From Pithys albifrons albifrons (taxonomy: Eukaryota > Chordata > Aves > Passeriformes > Thamnophilidae): a stretch of 64,000 nucleotides of DNA. The DNA is taken from contig NC_092473.1 of the NCBI RefSeq assembly GCF_047495875.1, positions 16,412,388 through 16,476,387 on the forward strand, read 5' to 3'. Shown in pieces: positions 12,937 to 25,774 of the stretch (position 1 is the stretch's first letter; every line of letters starts with the position of its first letter). The notes under the pieces were generated by a model. That model made no database searches. It saw only the letters and a program-made list of their open reading frames with translations, and was not told where the DNA came from. Both the position numbers and the translations under genes were made by a program.

Positions 12937-13957
12937 TCAGGAGCATCTCTGCAGTTGCTTGTACAAGCATTGTAAGTCTAATTCAATTTAAATGATGCTG
13001 CTACTCATCCTTAACACTTGCCTTAGGAGCATAACCTTAAAATACTAAAGCCTTTTTACTGCTGCCTCCCAAACCCCCACCTGAAGGCCTGGGCAGGTGT
13101 TGGCAAGCAGAGCAAAGTGGATATGGAGACTAAAACATGTCCTAGGGCTGTTTCTCAAGGTCACAGCTTCCCCTGGTACCTGAGGTTTCACACATGGACA
13201 GTTCAGTCATGTTACTGAGAGGAGGTTTGTGGGTCTTCCTAGGTTTACCTGGCTGTTAATTCCCTGGCTTTCCTTATGGTGCAGGCATATTTGTGCAGAC
13301 ACAATGTCCCTGAAATGTGGAGTGTGCTGGAGAATCTGGTGGGGACCATGTGCTGACAGGTCAGGGGTTTCCTGCATTATTTCTAGAGCTTTGCTCAGTT
13401 CTACCTATAGCATCCAGGCTGGATAACTGGAGCCTTTCCAAGTCTCATCCAGCTGTCAGGAACTATTATCCAAACCTGTAACTGTGCTCTTGCTTCAAGG
13501 TTTGTCCTTAAGTGTTTGTAACCAGCATCAAATCAGTCCTCAGTGTGAAGCCAGAGGGTGGGCTCTGAAGAATTGCCAATGCACGGGTGGAGGGAACTTC
13601 CCCCCATTAGCAGATGTTGAACAGAGCAGTCCCGTCCCTGGGGTGTGGGACAGGAGCCCTTGTGAGGCTGCAGTGGTACCAGTAGCATTGCCAAGAGCCC
13701 TCTGTGCTGTCATGTCTCCAAGGGTGTGTTACTGGTCTGGGACATCCCCTGCTCCCTTGAAAAACCACTTTCCAGGTTATTCTGGTATTATAGACATGAA
13801 AACCACCTTACTCTGCAATAGGAAGTTTTGCAGATTTGGGTCTGTAGAACAGCCCAGTCTTTACCTTCCCAAAACTGGTGATCTGTGGATTTTCAGACAT
13901 CCCTTCTGCGAGGTGCTGAGGGGCCCAGGTGAAAGTGCTCCCACTGGAGAGGCAGCT

Positions 13958-13971
13958 GGGGGGGGGGGGGG
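13958..13971 (+). repeat. 14-base poly-G run
   Basis: An uninterrupted run of 14 G in intron 2, prone to length error in sequencing and able to form G-quadruplex structures. Confidence 0.9.
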
Positions 13972-14524
13972 TGATGCCCATCTCAGTGAGGGCATGGAGC
14001 AGCTGGTGCCCTGTGATGGAGAACGTGCTGTGTATCCCTGCAGAACTCCCAGCTTGGGAAGCTCCTGCTGCCATCTGCTCTGGGATCACAGCTACCCTGG
14101 GGGGTGCAGCCCTTCTGTGGTGGGAGGCAGAACTCAGGGTGCCAGGGCTCTGGCAGTGTGCCCATGGGTCAGGCTGTTCCACCAGAGCTGTGGGTGCACA
14201 GAGGCACATGAGTACCACCAGCTTTGGGTTTGTGCCCCACAGGTTGTGCTGCAGCTGCTGTTGGACTTGGTAAATATTGATATGGAAGCAGAAGTCCCCA
14301 GGGCTGGCTTTTGTTTAGGGGTTCTTCAGCCCCGTGGGGCTGGCAGTAAGCTCTGATGGTGGGGTCTAGCTCTGCCTTTACTGAAGGCAGCTTTAATACA
14401 ACTTTAACAACTTCTCTGAGTATCTTATCCCATTGTTCGTGGGAAGGCTGGAGATGCAGCTGAGGCACATGCCTGTCTGGTTTCTCAGCTGTTCTACTGC
14501 TGTGCTGCTTTAAGTAGGTTTTCA

Positions 14525-14660
14525 CCTGTGCCCTGATTTCTTTCTAGGGCATTTGCAATAATTAGATTGTTAATTAGCTCATTACTTGTGACTTTTGGCA
14601 GGAAGTTAGCAGAAACTGACTCTTTGTAGCTTGAAATACTAATGGATACCACAAATGCCA
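14525..14660. promoter_or_regulatory. AT-rich block, candidate conserved non-coding element
   Basis: Contains clustered TAATTAG/TTAATTAGCTCATTA homeobox-like motifs and ATTTGCAA, a composition typical of deeply conserved vertebrate enhancers. Conservation cannot be tested here. Confidence 0.25.
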
Positions 14661-16079
14661 CTTAATTGCCTGCTAATCTGCTTCTTATCCTCCTATGCAA
14701 TCTCCTCCTTATCCTCATGTGCATCTGAAGACTTCATGGGCCAACATCCCTCTCCTCAGCCAGAAAACCTTTTGGTGTGGGCAGGGGCGTTCTGTGCACA
14801 GGCAGCCCAGGAGAGGGGTTGGTGCTCACAGTTTAACAGAAAATATCGATATGTTGTGGGTGTTGGAAGGCTGCAGTGCAGAGGATGTGCCTGGAGCTGC
14901 CCAGAAGATGGGCTGTCCTGTGGCACAGAGGGGCTTTCTGGCCCTGCTGTAACGACCTGCTGTAGCCACAAGGTGTATGAACTTGTCAATAACAAAGGGA
15001 AGGGGGTGTACGTGTTCTCCCCTTCCTGGGTTTTGGGATCCATCTGTCCAATTCCATTAGCAGGGAATGCATGAGGAGGGAGAGAGCAGCCCCTTGGTGT
15101 CTGCAGCCTGTCCTGGGGAGGGAATGTGTGGCCAGTCACAGCCAGTGGCTTTGTCTTGGTTCTCCTGATGTAGGAAGTGCTGTGAGAATGGTAAAGGAAA
15201 GGGAACTGCCTTGAGAGCTGTCAAGAGCAAAGTTCTTGCTCTCATTCTCGGAATGTGCTGCTTCTGGGAACTGGCAGCTTTGTCTTTGCTGCTCATGTTT
15301 CCCTGCTTGGCATCCTCAGAGTCCTTTTCTCCTGTTGTCCAAGCAGCTCTAGGTCCCTCTGTGGATCGGGGTACTGGCTGTGTTGGAGGGTTGGTGAGGG
15401 GGACAGGGGCTCCAGGAGCTGGGTTTGTTCAGCCTGGGGTTGCTGTGGCTGGGTTCTCACCCAGGGGACCTGGGCAGAGGTGTTCCCACAGAGGTGAGGA
15501 GCCATCTCATGTGATTCACAGCTGGGAGCAAAAAATAACCTGCATCTGTTATTGCCACTTTCACATGTACAAAGTAGAAAAGATCTTGGAAAGGAGAATC
15601 TTGATTCGTTGAGAGAAGGGGGAGAAAAAAGGCATCATTTGGTAATGGGTGCTTGGATTTCATGCAGTAACTTTTCTGAGAAGAATGTTTACTTCTTGCC
15701 CCTGGTTATGACTCGGTAAGCAAAGATACGCTTGAGATTAAATCTTTCTAAACTTCATACCAAATAGAATTCCTCCCTCCAGCTTTTCCTCTCCCGTCCT
15801 CCAAGGCCAGCGCTCTTGTTTTGTGTTGTGTTTTCATGATTCAACATCTGAGACCAAAACTGAGCAGCTGGGAAATGTCACTCAGGTCTTACCTTTCAAG
15901 CAAGTATTTCTTGCTCTCAGCCTGCACAACCCACCCTCCCTTCCTCCCACTTCTGCCCTCCAAACGGAAGTGAAACCCATCACACTTCGCTCTCCACTGT
16001 GTGCTGTGGGCTGGGCTTGTCCCCCTGCACTGCTGGCTCTTCTTGACTGCATTAAGCAAGTAAGAAACAAAAGCAAAAC

Positions 16080-16262
16080 AAACTCCAATCATTCAGAGTC
16101 GCCTCAAACCCAGTAATTTCGTGTCAACATATTACGCACACTGGAGAAATGTTAGTGTTCAAATAGACTAATTAAAAATGTTACTGCAATTACTTTTGCA
16201 ACACAAATGATGCTAATTATATAATGCTGCAGGAATTGGAAACATGATTTGGGAGGGTTTCT
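16080..16262. promoter_or_regulatory. AT-rich block, candidate conserved non-coding element
   Basis: A sharply bounded AT-rich segment with repeated TAATTA, TAATTAAAAAT and TGATGCTAATTATA words and no repeat-family resemblance, directly followed by a CpG cluster (16261-16345). This is an inference from composition only. Confidence 0.3.
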
Positions 16263-16345
16263 GTGTGCCGTGCGCTGGTAGCGCCGTTGGCGGTGCCGGA
16301 GCCGCCCCGTGCCCGGTGTCGGGGCAGCGCCACGGGGCAGGTGCA
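16261..16345. other. Short CpG cluster in intron 2
   Basis: About a dozen CpGs within 85 bases (gcgccgttggcggtgccgga and following) in otherwise CpG-poor intron. It is adjacent to an AT-rich block; the pair could be an intronic regulatory element. Confidence 0.35.
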
Positions 16346-19300
16346 CAGAGAAAGGGGAAGTGGGTCTGGGCCCAGCACTGCACAGATGGGCTGTGGTTCT
16401 GCACAACTGAGTGCAAACAGAGCTGACAGGGAACATGGGGAGATGTGCCCCTTCACATGGGGGGCTGAGGATCAGGCTCCTTCCCAGGCTGCTTTTAAGC
16501 CTGTCACCTGAGCTGGCTTCCCTAATCCTGCACTTTCCCAGGCTGGATACCTGAGGCTCAGGGGAGGGGCTGGGAAGGGAGATCTGTTTTGGAAGGAGAT
16601 CTTTCCTGGGGAAATCTGGACCTGCACAAGCCTCCTGCAGTACCAGGACTGGGCCGTCGGGCTCAGCAGGGACCACTCGATATGTTCAGCCCCATCAGTG
16701 TCCCCTTGCAGCACAGAAGGGCTCGCTTGAGTCTCTCAGTGGAAGTGGTTTCTCTTGCCCTCCCCCTCTGCTGTTAGCAGGGTAGATTCTTGTTTCTTAT
16801 CTCCGGAGATAGCTGTCATCCTAAAGTGATCTGGGGCTCGGATAATGGGTGGTCTGTTTCCTTCCCGGGGTACCCGTTGCTAACGGTGTTGGCAGAAGGG
16901 AGCTGGGCACAGGGGCTCAGAGCTGGCCTGGGGGGCATGGGTGCTTTGGGGGTGGCAGGAGGGTTTGCAGAGCATCTCCCTGGTGCCTGTCAACTCTGAC
17001 TCCACTGCAGAGGTTAGACCAGCCCAGTGTATGAGCCTCTGCCACAATTATTCTCCCAACTATTGCATCTTCCAGGGGAGTTTAATGCCTGGGCTGTCTC
17101 TAAGGAGACTTCTCAGCAAACAGTGCAGGCATTTCTGCTCACTCACACACACATGATCCTACAAATCCCTGCAGCACACGGGCTGCTGGAGGGGTGTGTA
17201 GGGCATCCTCACTTGCAGCAAGGTGTGGGCGGACACTCGCCTGTCTTGGCACCAGCAGAAGATGCTGCGAAACAGAGCAAAACCTTGAGGGTTTGGTGTC
17301 TGCTGTGGAACAGGAGGTGGGGTTGAATCTCCTCCCAAAACTTGGTGTGAATTCTGTTGACTGCTGGGGTTCTGTGTAGGAACTTGAGGCAGAGGAGTTG
17401 CACAAGCCCTTGTGGTGGGTGCTGCCCTCCCTCCCTCCCAGCCAGTGCGGCGGCTCCTCCTGCCTGGCAGCGCAACAGACAAAAACCTAAAAAGGCTGGA
17501 GAGGCTTCTCAAGGCTGTCCAGGCCCCCATTGGACCTACCAGCATGAGCACAGTGACTAAGAAATTAACTTCTAGCTGTGCCCATAATTTAGACAAGGGC
17601 AGAACTGCTTGAAACACGTTGTTGTAACGTGGGTGCAATCAGGAGGGGAAGGTGAAAGTGCCGTTCCCTGGTCTGGATTGGAGCTGTGTGCTAATGAGAG
17701 GGGATGTTTATATTGGTGGGTGGGATGGGATTTCGCTCAGAAGTGTTTGGGTGGATTTTTCCTGCAGAAGCCAGCTGTGAATGGATTAGTGCTCTGTGTT
17801 AACAGAGCTGTGGACCTGCTGGACCCCACCGTGGGCTGGCTGCCTTTGTGTGCCTGTGGTCCAGCTCAGTCCCAAAGGGCAGCACAGAGTGTGGTGGAAG
17901 GAGCAATTAATCCCTCCAGTGTGGCTTCATGAATCATTGTTCTGCAAGTCCATAAACTGGAGCTGTTTAGAAAAGGTGAGTAAGAAGCTCCCTATAGGGG
18001 AGGAGTAATCGCAGGTCTTTGGGCAGTGTGTTCCTCGTGCTCTTCGAGGGCTGCTGTGAATAAACCTTTGGAAAAGGCAGTAAAACAAAATCAGGGAAGC
18101 AAGAGTCCTTGTGTGGGAATCCTGGGTGCAGCCTTGGGTTGCTGTTGCCATGCTCTGGGGTTGCCTTGTGTGCTGTCCCCCTTAGCTGGGTGAGGGGAGC
18201 AGGCAGGGAGAGGATGGAGCACTCCAGAGCCCCTCCAGGCTTTTCAGGTGTGCTGTAGGAAATGAAATCTGGCCAAGGGCTTGTTCATCCCCTGGGGTGG
18301 TGTTCTCCCATCTCCAGAAACCAAAGCCACTGCACTCCTTGGAGTGGGATCCTGCAAGGGCTCCCTGGGGTGCTCACATCTGGTACCTGAACAGAGATGT
18401 GGGGCTGGGCCATCTGGACCCGAGTGTGATAGAAACAAGGGCTGCCCCCTGGGTTTCACATTCCCCAGGGAATGGACAGCTGTGGGCTGCTGTTCTCCTG
18501 CTCTGAGCCAACCCCACCATGCATCCATCTGGGGCTGGGCTGGTGGTGGTGGCCTCTGTGCCTTGGCCAGGAGTCTCTGGAGGCCAAGAGGTGATAGGAA
18601 CATCAGAGATGTAAAATGACACAGTAAATGCCTGGGTTTTCCAGACACTGACCCAGTGGATTAAGATGAAAATCTCTCTGTAGCTCTTCAGCCCTATCAG
18701 GGGCTGCTCCTCTGGCACAGGGGCTGCTGTCCCAGCAGAGCAGGGGAGAGGGTGACCCTGGCTGGTCCTGTCCTGCAGCCAGCACCAGGAAGGCAGCTCT
18801 TGCACAAAAGCCCCAGGAGGGGTGGGGAGATGGGAGGAAAGCTCCAGTGGTGTGGTGCTCGGTAGCAGCCAAATGCTTGTGTTAGGCAGAAGCGATTCCC
18901 AGAGGTGTCTGTGCTGGCTGTAACTGTTCCCTGGAAGGGGAGGCAGCATTCCCAGCCATTACCTGCTCCTGCTGAGCTGCATCCAGGGCTGTGCAGGGGC
19001 AGAGGCAGCTGAGGGCTTGGCTGGATTTACTGTGGTGATCAGGATCCCTGTGGGCACCATGTGGGACAGCAGCTGTAGGGTCTGTCCCAGGGAATGCTGT
19101 TCCCTCTGTGTCTCATTCCAAGGAGCTGAGGACTGTGGGGAGCAGCTGCTGCAGCTCCTGGAGTGCCTGTGGGGTAATGGGAAGCTGTGCCCTGGGAGCT
19201 CCTGCTCTGGGCACCCCAAGCATGTCCTCCCCTGTGTGTGGCCAAGGCTTGACTGCACCAGCTGAAGGGATGGATCTGATCAAGCAGCTTCCTCCTGCTT

Positions 19301-19757
19301 GGAGGTGGCTTGTGTGGCTTTCCTGTGGTCAGTCCTGTTCTGTTCTGATTACCTGGATGTAGGCTGTTCTTAGACAGGTCTCCCCTGGAAAAATAAATTA
19401 CAATGTCCTACTGATGAGTAGGTACCTGAAGTCTGTGTAATTAAGAACTTGCCAGCAACATTCCTTGTTCTCCTGTTCAGGATTATTCCTGTTCATTGAT
19501 AGGAGAGGAGGCACTGTGAGCCCTCCCAAGGTCCCTCTTGATGCAGTAAGTCAGCCCTTGCCATTGCTTCCGACAGCTGAGCTGGTTCCCTGTGAAAGGA
19601 AATGCGTTTCATGAGACATGACAACTCTGCTCCCGCAGCCTGGCGGTGCAGATGGAGCTGCTGCTCACCCGGCAGCTGCTGGGCACGCTCTGGCCACATC
19701 CTGCTCTGCAGCAGGAACCGCTGCGGGAGGGTCTCCTGGGGCTGCGCTGCAGGGCTG

Positions 19758-20171
19758 GCACCGACGGGCACGGGGCTCGGTGTCCCCCTGGGCACCGACG
19801 GGCACGGGGCTCGGTGTCCCCCTGGGCACCGACGGGCACGGGGCTCGGTGTCCCCCTGGGCACCGACGGGCACGGGGCTCGGTGTCCCCCTGGGCACCGA
19901 CGGGCACGGGGCTCGGTGACCCCCCTGGGCACCGACGGGCACGGGGCTCGGTGACCCCCCTGGGCACCGACGGGCACGGGGCTCGGTGACCCCCCTGGGC
20001 ACCGACGGGCACGGGGCTCGGTGACCCCCCTGGGCACCGACGGGCACGGGGCTCGGTGACCCCCCTGGGCACCGACGGGCACGGGGCTCGGTGACCCCCC
20101 TGGGCACCGACGGGCACGGGGCTCGGTGTCCCCCTGGGCACCGACGGGCACGGGGCTCGGTGTCACCCTCC
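19758..20171. repeat. 34/35-bp CpG-rich minisatellite, 12 units, intron 2
   Basis: Units (gcaccgacgggcacggggct..) start at 19758, 19792, 19826, 19860, 19894, 19929, 19964, 19999, 20034, 20069, 20104 and 20138. Four 34-base steps are followed by six 35-base steps and one 34-base step. The longer type has gtgacccccctgg in place of gtgtccccctgg and forms one block. Near identity between units indicates recent expansion. Each unit holds four CpGs, so the array is in effect a repeat-built CpG island. Long minus-strand frames across it are artefacts. Confidence 0.96.
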
Positions 20172-20699
20172 TGCAGAGAGGCTCCTGGGAGTGAGGTCTC
20201 TTCTCTCGGTGTTCATGGAAAGCCTCTCTCCTGGAAGCTGCCCGGGCTGGGCACACCCGGGCTGGGCACTCGCTGCTCTGCTCTGGCTGCTGATAAACGC
20301 TGCTTAGACGAAGTGGTGACTCTTTGCCTGGCTGAGCTGCCTGCAGTGTATCAGGGCTGGGGAGGGGGCACGGGCTGGCACAACCCCCCTGGCTGCCTGG
20401 CCCAGGCTCTGTGCCACAGCACTGACCTGGGGCACTGTTGCAGCTCTGCTCAAGCTGTTTGCTTTTGAGGGATTTTTGGGCTGACTTCCTCAGCTGTTTA
20501 TAGCCATTCTGCTCTTCTCATCATGTGGAAAAAAACCAAAAATCCAATCCAGCATGATGCTGGAATCAGAGAGTGTTTGGGGTGAGCACAGGTGACCTTG
20601 TTTACCTCTTGCTTTCAGAATTTAACTCCTGTGGCCCAGAGCAGGAGCCCGTCTGCCCCAGCTGATGGGCACTGACTGCTGAGTGCCCAACACTTCTGA

Positions 20700-20960
20700 G
20701 TTACATCGTGTCAGTTTAAATAATTTACTTCCATATTTGGTCTTGCTTTTGTGCCAGATTTATACATCTTGTTTAAATCTGACAAGCAGAATATACTTGC
20801 TGCTAATCCGAGCTGGACAAGCCACTGCCTGCCAAAAGATCCAATATTAATAGGCTCCAGTACATGGAAATTACTGGATATGCAAACCTGAGGCTCATTA
20901 TGGCCCAGCTCCTTGTAAATTGGCTCTTTGCATCCACTTAAATCTGGATTTTTCCAAAGA
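20700..20960. promoter_or_regulatory. Candidate conserved non-coding element
   Basis: A 260-base moderately AT-rich segment with high word complexity, including TTTAAATAATTTACTTCC, CCAATATTAATAGG and GATATGCAAAC. It has no transposon resemblance and contrasts with the simple GC-rich sequence around it. Conservation is inferred from texture only. Confidence 0.3.
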
Positions 20961-21214
20961 GTCATTCTACTGGAGCTTTCCTCTTTGGGTAGCAGCTGCC
21001 TCCCCAGAGCAATCCTTGAAACAAGGGAAGCTTTCTGTCTCTGAGCAGGAGATAAGAAGTGCATGTTTTTTGGAGGGTGGTTTGGAAAATGAGGACATAA
21101 CTGGTGTCTCTGCAGGGAGATCCTGGGAGCTGCTGGGCAGGAGCAGGTGCTGCCTGCTCAGGGTGGCTCTGCCTCTGCTGTTAGTGGGGACACGTGTCTG
21201 TGGACATGGATCTG

Positions 21215-21661
21215 CTGGAGTGAATCCATGGAGGTGCTCCAAGGGCTGGAGCCCCTCTGCTCTGGAGCCAGGCTGGGAGAGCTGGGGGGGTTTCACCTGG
21301 AGAAAAGAAAGCTCTCGGGAGACCCTTAGAGCCCTTCCAGTGCCTAAAGAGGCTCCAGAAGAGCTGGAGAGGGACTTTGGACAAGAGACAGGGCAAGGAG
21401 GAATGGCTTCCCACTTCCAGGGGGCAGGGTTGGATGGGATATTGTGGAGTGATTGTTCCCTGTGAGGGTGGGCAGGCCCTGGCACAGGTGCCCAGAGAAG
21501 CTGTGGCTGCCCCATCCCTGGGAGTGTCCAAGGCCAGGTTGGACAGGGCTCAGAGCAGCCTGGGCTGGTGGGAGGTGTCCCTGCCATGGCAGGGAGTTGG
21601 AACGAGATGAGTTTTAAGATCCCTTCCAGTCTGAACTATTCTGGGATTCTATGATGCTATG
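21215..21661 (+). mobile_element. CR1 LINE 3' fragment (longest copy, about 445 bp)
   Basis: Sense-orientation CR1 tail: gggctggagcccctctgctc, cctggagaaaagaaagctct, gtgagggtgggcaggccctg, gaagctgtggctgccccatc, gtccaaggccaggttggaca, ending in attctatgatgctatg, the characteristic CR1 3' terminal octamer repeat. It is 5'-truncated, as is typical. Confidence 0.93.
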
Positions 21662-21939
21662 TTTAAAATCTTCAGTCTCTTGTAGTTCTGATTCCGTCTT
21701 CCTACATTTGATATTTAGTCAGCAGCAGGGAAGCTAAAAGAGATTCTGATGTCTAAATCTCAGCCTTCAGCTGCTCCTCCTCTTCCTCGCGCTGTGACGC
21801 TGGTGCGTCCCCCTGATCCTGCTGGTTGATTCCTCCCAAGCTTTTGTTGCCATCCAAAGGGATGCAGCAGTAATAGCTTCACCTTCGGGGGGAACAGTTA
21901 AATACCTTTATTCTGCTGGTCTGAAGAGAGAGAAGAAGC

Positions 21940-22265
21940 ACGTTCAATAGCTGACACTCTGAGCACATGAACAAATGCATTTTCATGATTTCCAATTACA
22001 GCAGAAGAATGAGAGAGTGAGGTTGTGAAGAGGAGTGAAAGTCGTCCTGGCTCTTCTGAATGGCTTCATGCAGCTTCAGTGGTGACATAGCAATGAAGTC
22101 AGGAGTCAGTGCAAAGATTGTTTTATAATATCAGTGAGAAGCCGGAGTGAGGGGGAAGTGGCCCACGAATTTCATTTGCATCACTGAGTGGATTAGCTCC
22201 TGACGCAGTGCAAAGTCATTATTTACTGTGTCTCCAGATCTGTTGCCTTTCTCAGCACCGTGGTT
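21940..22265. promoter_or_regulatory. Candidate conserved non-coding element with octamer
   Basis: Complex AT-leaning sequence with a perfect octamer in reverse orientation (ATTTGCAT, 22174-22181). It has no repeat-family resemblance. Enhancer function is speculative. Confidence 0.3.
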
Positions 22266-25200
22266 TGGAGAGGCTGATTCAGAGATGGTTACAGCTTCCT
22301 TTTCTACTTGGTGGGGACTGTTAGCACTTGCCTTGTAAGCAAAATGATGGTGCTTGTCAAGGTTCTTAATACTGTGCCTGCCCCAAGAGGCTGAGTAATT
22401 TGGGATTAGGTTTTTTCTTTTTTTGCATTAATACCCTAAATATTTCAATTTCAACTTAGTTTGGGAAAAATATTTGGCAATACTCCATAACCTGCCTGTA
22501 ACTGAGTAGCCAAGAGGAGGAAGGCTGCCTGAGGGATAAAACTGGTGCATCTGTGTCCCCGCTGTCCAAGACAGATGCCCTGTCCCCACCACGGAGCAGG
22601 AGGTGTGCCAGGCCATGCCCATGTGCCAGCGCAGTCTTGGGGACAGTGAGGGAGCCCCTCTGTCCCCAGCAGTTGCTGTCTCTCAGGATAAGTCAGTGTA
22701 TTGTCACCTGGAAGATTTAGGCACAGTTTGAAATAATCCCCCAAATGGTTATTTATAGACTATCCAGAGCTCGACACCTTCCCTGTGTCACGATGGGGGA
22801 GATGGGCTTTGGTAGAGGCTTTGCTGTTGCCTGTTCTGGATTTTTGAAGGGGTGCCTTGGGAAACCAGCCTTGATGAGGGAGTTGTTGGCATCTCCATGT
22901 TCACTTGGTTTCTGAAGAGTTTGATGGAATAATTTGCCTTTTGGTGTGGGTCTAATTGGAGCCAGGTGCCCTTTCATGCAACAGCTGTAATTGCCAATGG
23001 ATTTCTGAGGATGTAGAGCTGCCAAGAGGGGACATCCCTGTGTGCAAGGGGAAGAAGAGCTGAACAGGACCTGTCTTCCCCCCCACAACCTGTCACAGGA
23101 GATTCTGCTGGTTTCTGCCCCAGGAATGGCTCTAAAACTGAACTAATTCACATTTGTGTGATCATGTGTCTAAGGACCGTCTCCAATAGCTCAGTCCATT
23201 AACTTCCAAATTTGTCTTACTCTCTTGTCCTAGTGGAGAGGTGCCTCAGGGCCAGAGCCTTCTGGAAATGAGGCTTGTGGGTCTGTAAGAGGAGCAGGAG
23301 TCAGTCCGTGGTACCTCTGTCTGAGGTGCCATTGGCAGGGAGGGCACAGCCCATCTGCAGCCACAGCAGTGGCAAGGACAGAGCTGCTGACCTGGTGTCT
23401 CCCAGGGCTTCTGAGGTGGAAAAAGTCTCACTTACTGGGTCATTTAGAGATTCTGAATCTGGGGTTTTGGCAGGAGGAAAGGCTTTAATTAGCTGCTGCT
23501 CAGTAGGGCTGCTATTAGATCTTCAGAGTAAGATGCTGCCGGACTGGAAAAAATGCAGCAATAGCTCATTTGCTCAGGAAGCTGTGATGGTGATTTGCAT
23601 TTTGGTTGGGTGCTGAACCCTTGTGGAGAATTTTTCTAAAATAACTTTAAACTGTAGTTCAGATTTCTTCTTTCTCTGCAACTGGGTGAATATCTGTCTT
23701 GGTACCAAACACTTGGGGTTTGAGTTCCTTTGTTTGCAGCTCTCGCTCCACAGCGAGGGAGGCAAGGGCTGGACTGGACTGTGGACATGTCCTGTCAGCA
23801 AATCCTGCATGACAAATGGCTTGTGTCTTCCCATCTTGGAGCACAATTAAATTCTCCTTTATTATATACCTAAAAGGATTTTTCTGCTCCACCAGCAGCC
23901 CCTCTCTTGACCTGAATACCCAGGAGACACATAGTGAGGTAGGAAGCTTTGCAGTGTGTCTCCTGAACCTCGGCTCTGCTGCTGCTTGTAAGGTGCTCTG
24001 AAATGGATTCTGAGCACTTTGGAATGTATTTTGGACACTTTTTTCTTTGTTTGTTTCTTCTACATTGTCAGCTTGCACACATGCAAAATCAGAACAAGCC
24101 TCCGTGCCCTCGGGCTGGCTCTTGCTCCAGACTCCACATCGGTGTTGCCCAAGAGGTGAGAGCAGTGCTGGTTGGGTGTTTGAGGGCAGCAGCTCTGCCA
24201 CCAGGGTTTATGTTGGGCAGGAGCAACCATTTCTGCAGTGATGTGCCATGGGCAGGGGCCTCACAGGCTGTCCCTGGCCCTCTGCTCACCTGGGGCTGGT
24301 TCTCCTGGCGAGCACCTCCTCATCCTGCCTGGGTCCTGCTCCGCATCCTGGGAGGATTGCTTTGCTTTCATTGAAGGTTTCACCTCAAGTGGTTGCTGTT
24401 CCTTTCCCAAACAGAAGTTGTAAATCTCTGGCTGTTTTGGACTCTGTGCCAGGCTTTTGAAGACTTGTCCCTCTGCCTTCACTTGGCTACAGTTTGACCA
24501 AACAGGTTGTGAGGCAAGAGGCTTATTTATCTTTTAGGTCATTTTAGCCCTTTCTCAGGGTGGTGTGAGCATGGCTTGCTTGTGTGGGTGGGAAAAATGG
24601 GCTACCCTGGGTGAGGTAACACACTGCAGCACCTCCTGCCTGGAGGCAGGTCCCACAGGGTGGGACTGAGCAGGCAGCCCTGCCTGTATCCCACAGTGCC
24701 TGCTGGGGTGGGCACAGGAGCTGCAGCACAGCATCCCTGGCCAGCAGTAAGTTCTGTTGCTGCCAATGGTCCCTGGTGTGGTGGAGTTCCTTCCAAACCT
24801 CCTCCCCTCTTCTGGGCTTTATAAATTTGGAATCAACTTAATTTCTCTGCTGTTACTATTAACTGAGTCCAAAAGGATGAAAATAAATGCCTGTTGGAAG
24901 GGCAGGCTGACTCACTTTCTCATTCTCCTGTAAATTTCCATTTAAGTTTCAGTTCAAGCTCAGGTATGAGGGGAGTGAAAGCTGGTAATTTGTGACAAAA
25001 ACTTCTATTTTAGCTCATGGTAGAAGAACTCCCTTTTTAATTGCAGAAATTATAAGGCTGGGATTCTTGGGAAGGAATACCACTCCAGCAGGTACCTGCT
25101 GACTGACTGCTGGATGCTCTACTACACAACCAACTTGTGGTTGTCCTACCCTTTTCTGGACCTCTTCCTGCTCCCTGGGAGCTTGGGGACAGCAAGCATT

Positions 25201-25579
25201 TTCTGCTGTGGGTGGAGGGGCTGCCCTGCCTCCCCCCAGGACCAGGGGCTCCTTCCTCGCTCTGTGGCTTGGTGACTTATCTTATTCCTGAATCGGATGC
25301 CTCGGGCTCTGCACCAAGTTCCTCCCTTATCACTGCTGCCCTCACTGTAATTTTGCTTCCACCATGTCAGAGCGAAACAAGAAAACTTCTTTAAAAAGCA
25401 GGAGGACAGTCATGTGAGGGAGCAGTGTTGTGTCAGCACTTAGAGAGGGTTCAAAATAACATGGCCCATCTGGTCCCTTCTGAAGGCATAAGCACAAGGC
25501 TCCCAGCCTGGGCTGCTCTGCTTGCCCCATGCTGGGACACTCAGGAAAATGCTGTGGGACTGGTTGGATGGTGGTGCTG

Positions 25580-25774
25580 GCTGGGTTGGAAGGGACCATA
25601 AAGACCCCCCAGTTCCACCCCCTGGCAGGAACACCTTTCACTAGACCAGGCAGCTCCAAGCTCTGTCCAACATGGCCTTGAACACTTCCAGGGATGGGGA
25701 AGCCACAGCTGCCAAAGACACTTTCCAGCTCTCCTGGAGCCCCTTTAGGGACTGGAAGGTTCTCCAAGCCCAAC
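25580..25774 (-). mobile_element. CR1 LINE 3' fragment, internally deleted
   Basis: Begins with the reverse complement of the CR1 end (gggttggaagggaccataaa), continues through ccttgaacacttccagggat, then jumps to the ctcctggagcccctttaggg segment, so an internal piece is missing. Confidence 0.88.

Noticed and set aside
19493..20256. Minus-strand open frames of 158-215 codons with RARRCPGG-type repeats
   Set aside because: Direct translation of the 34/35-bp minisatellite; frame is kept by repeat composition, not coding selection.
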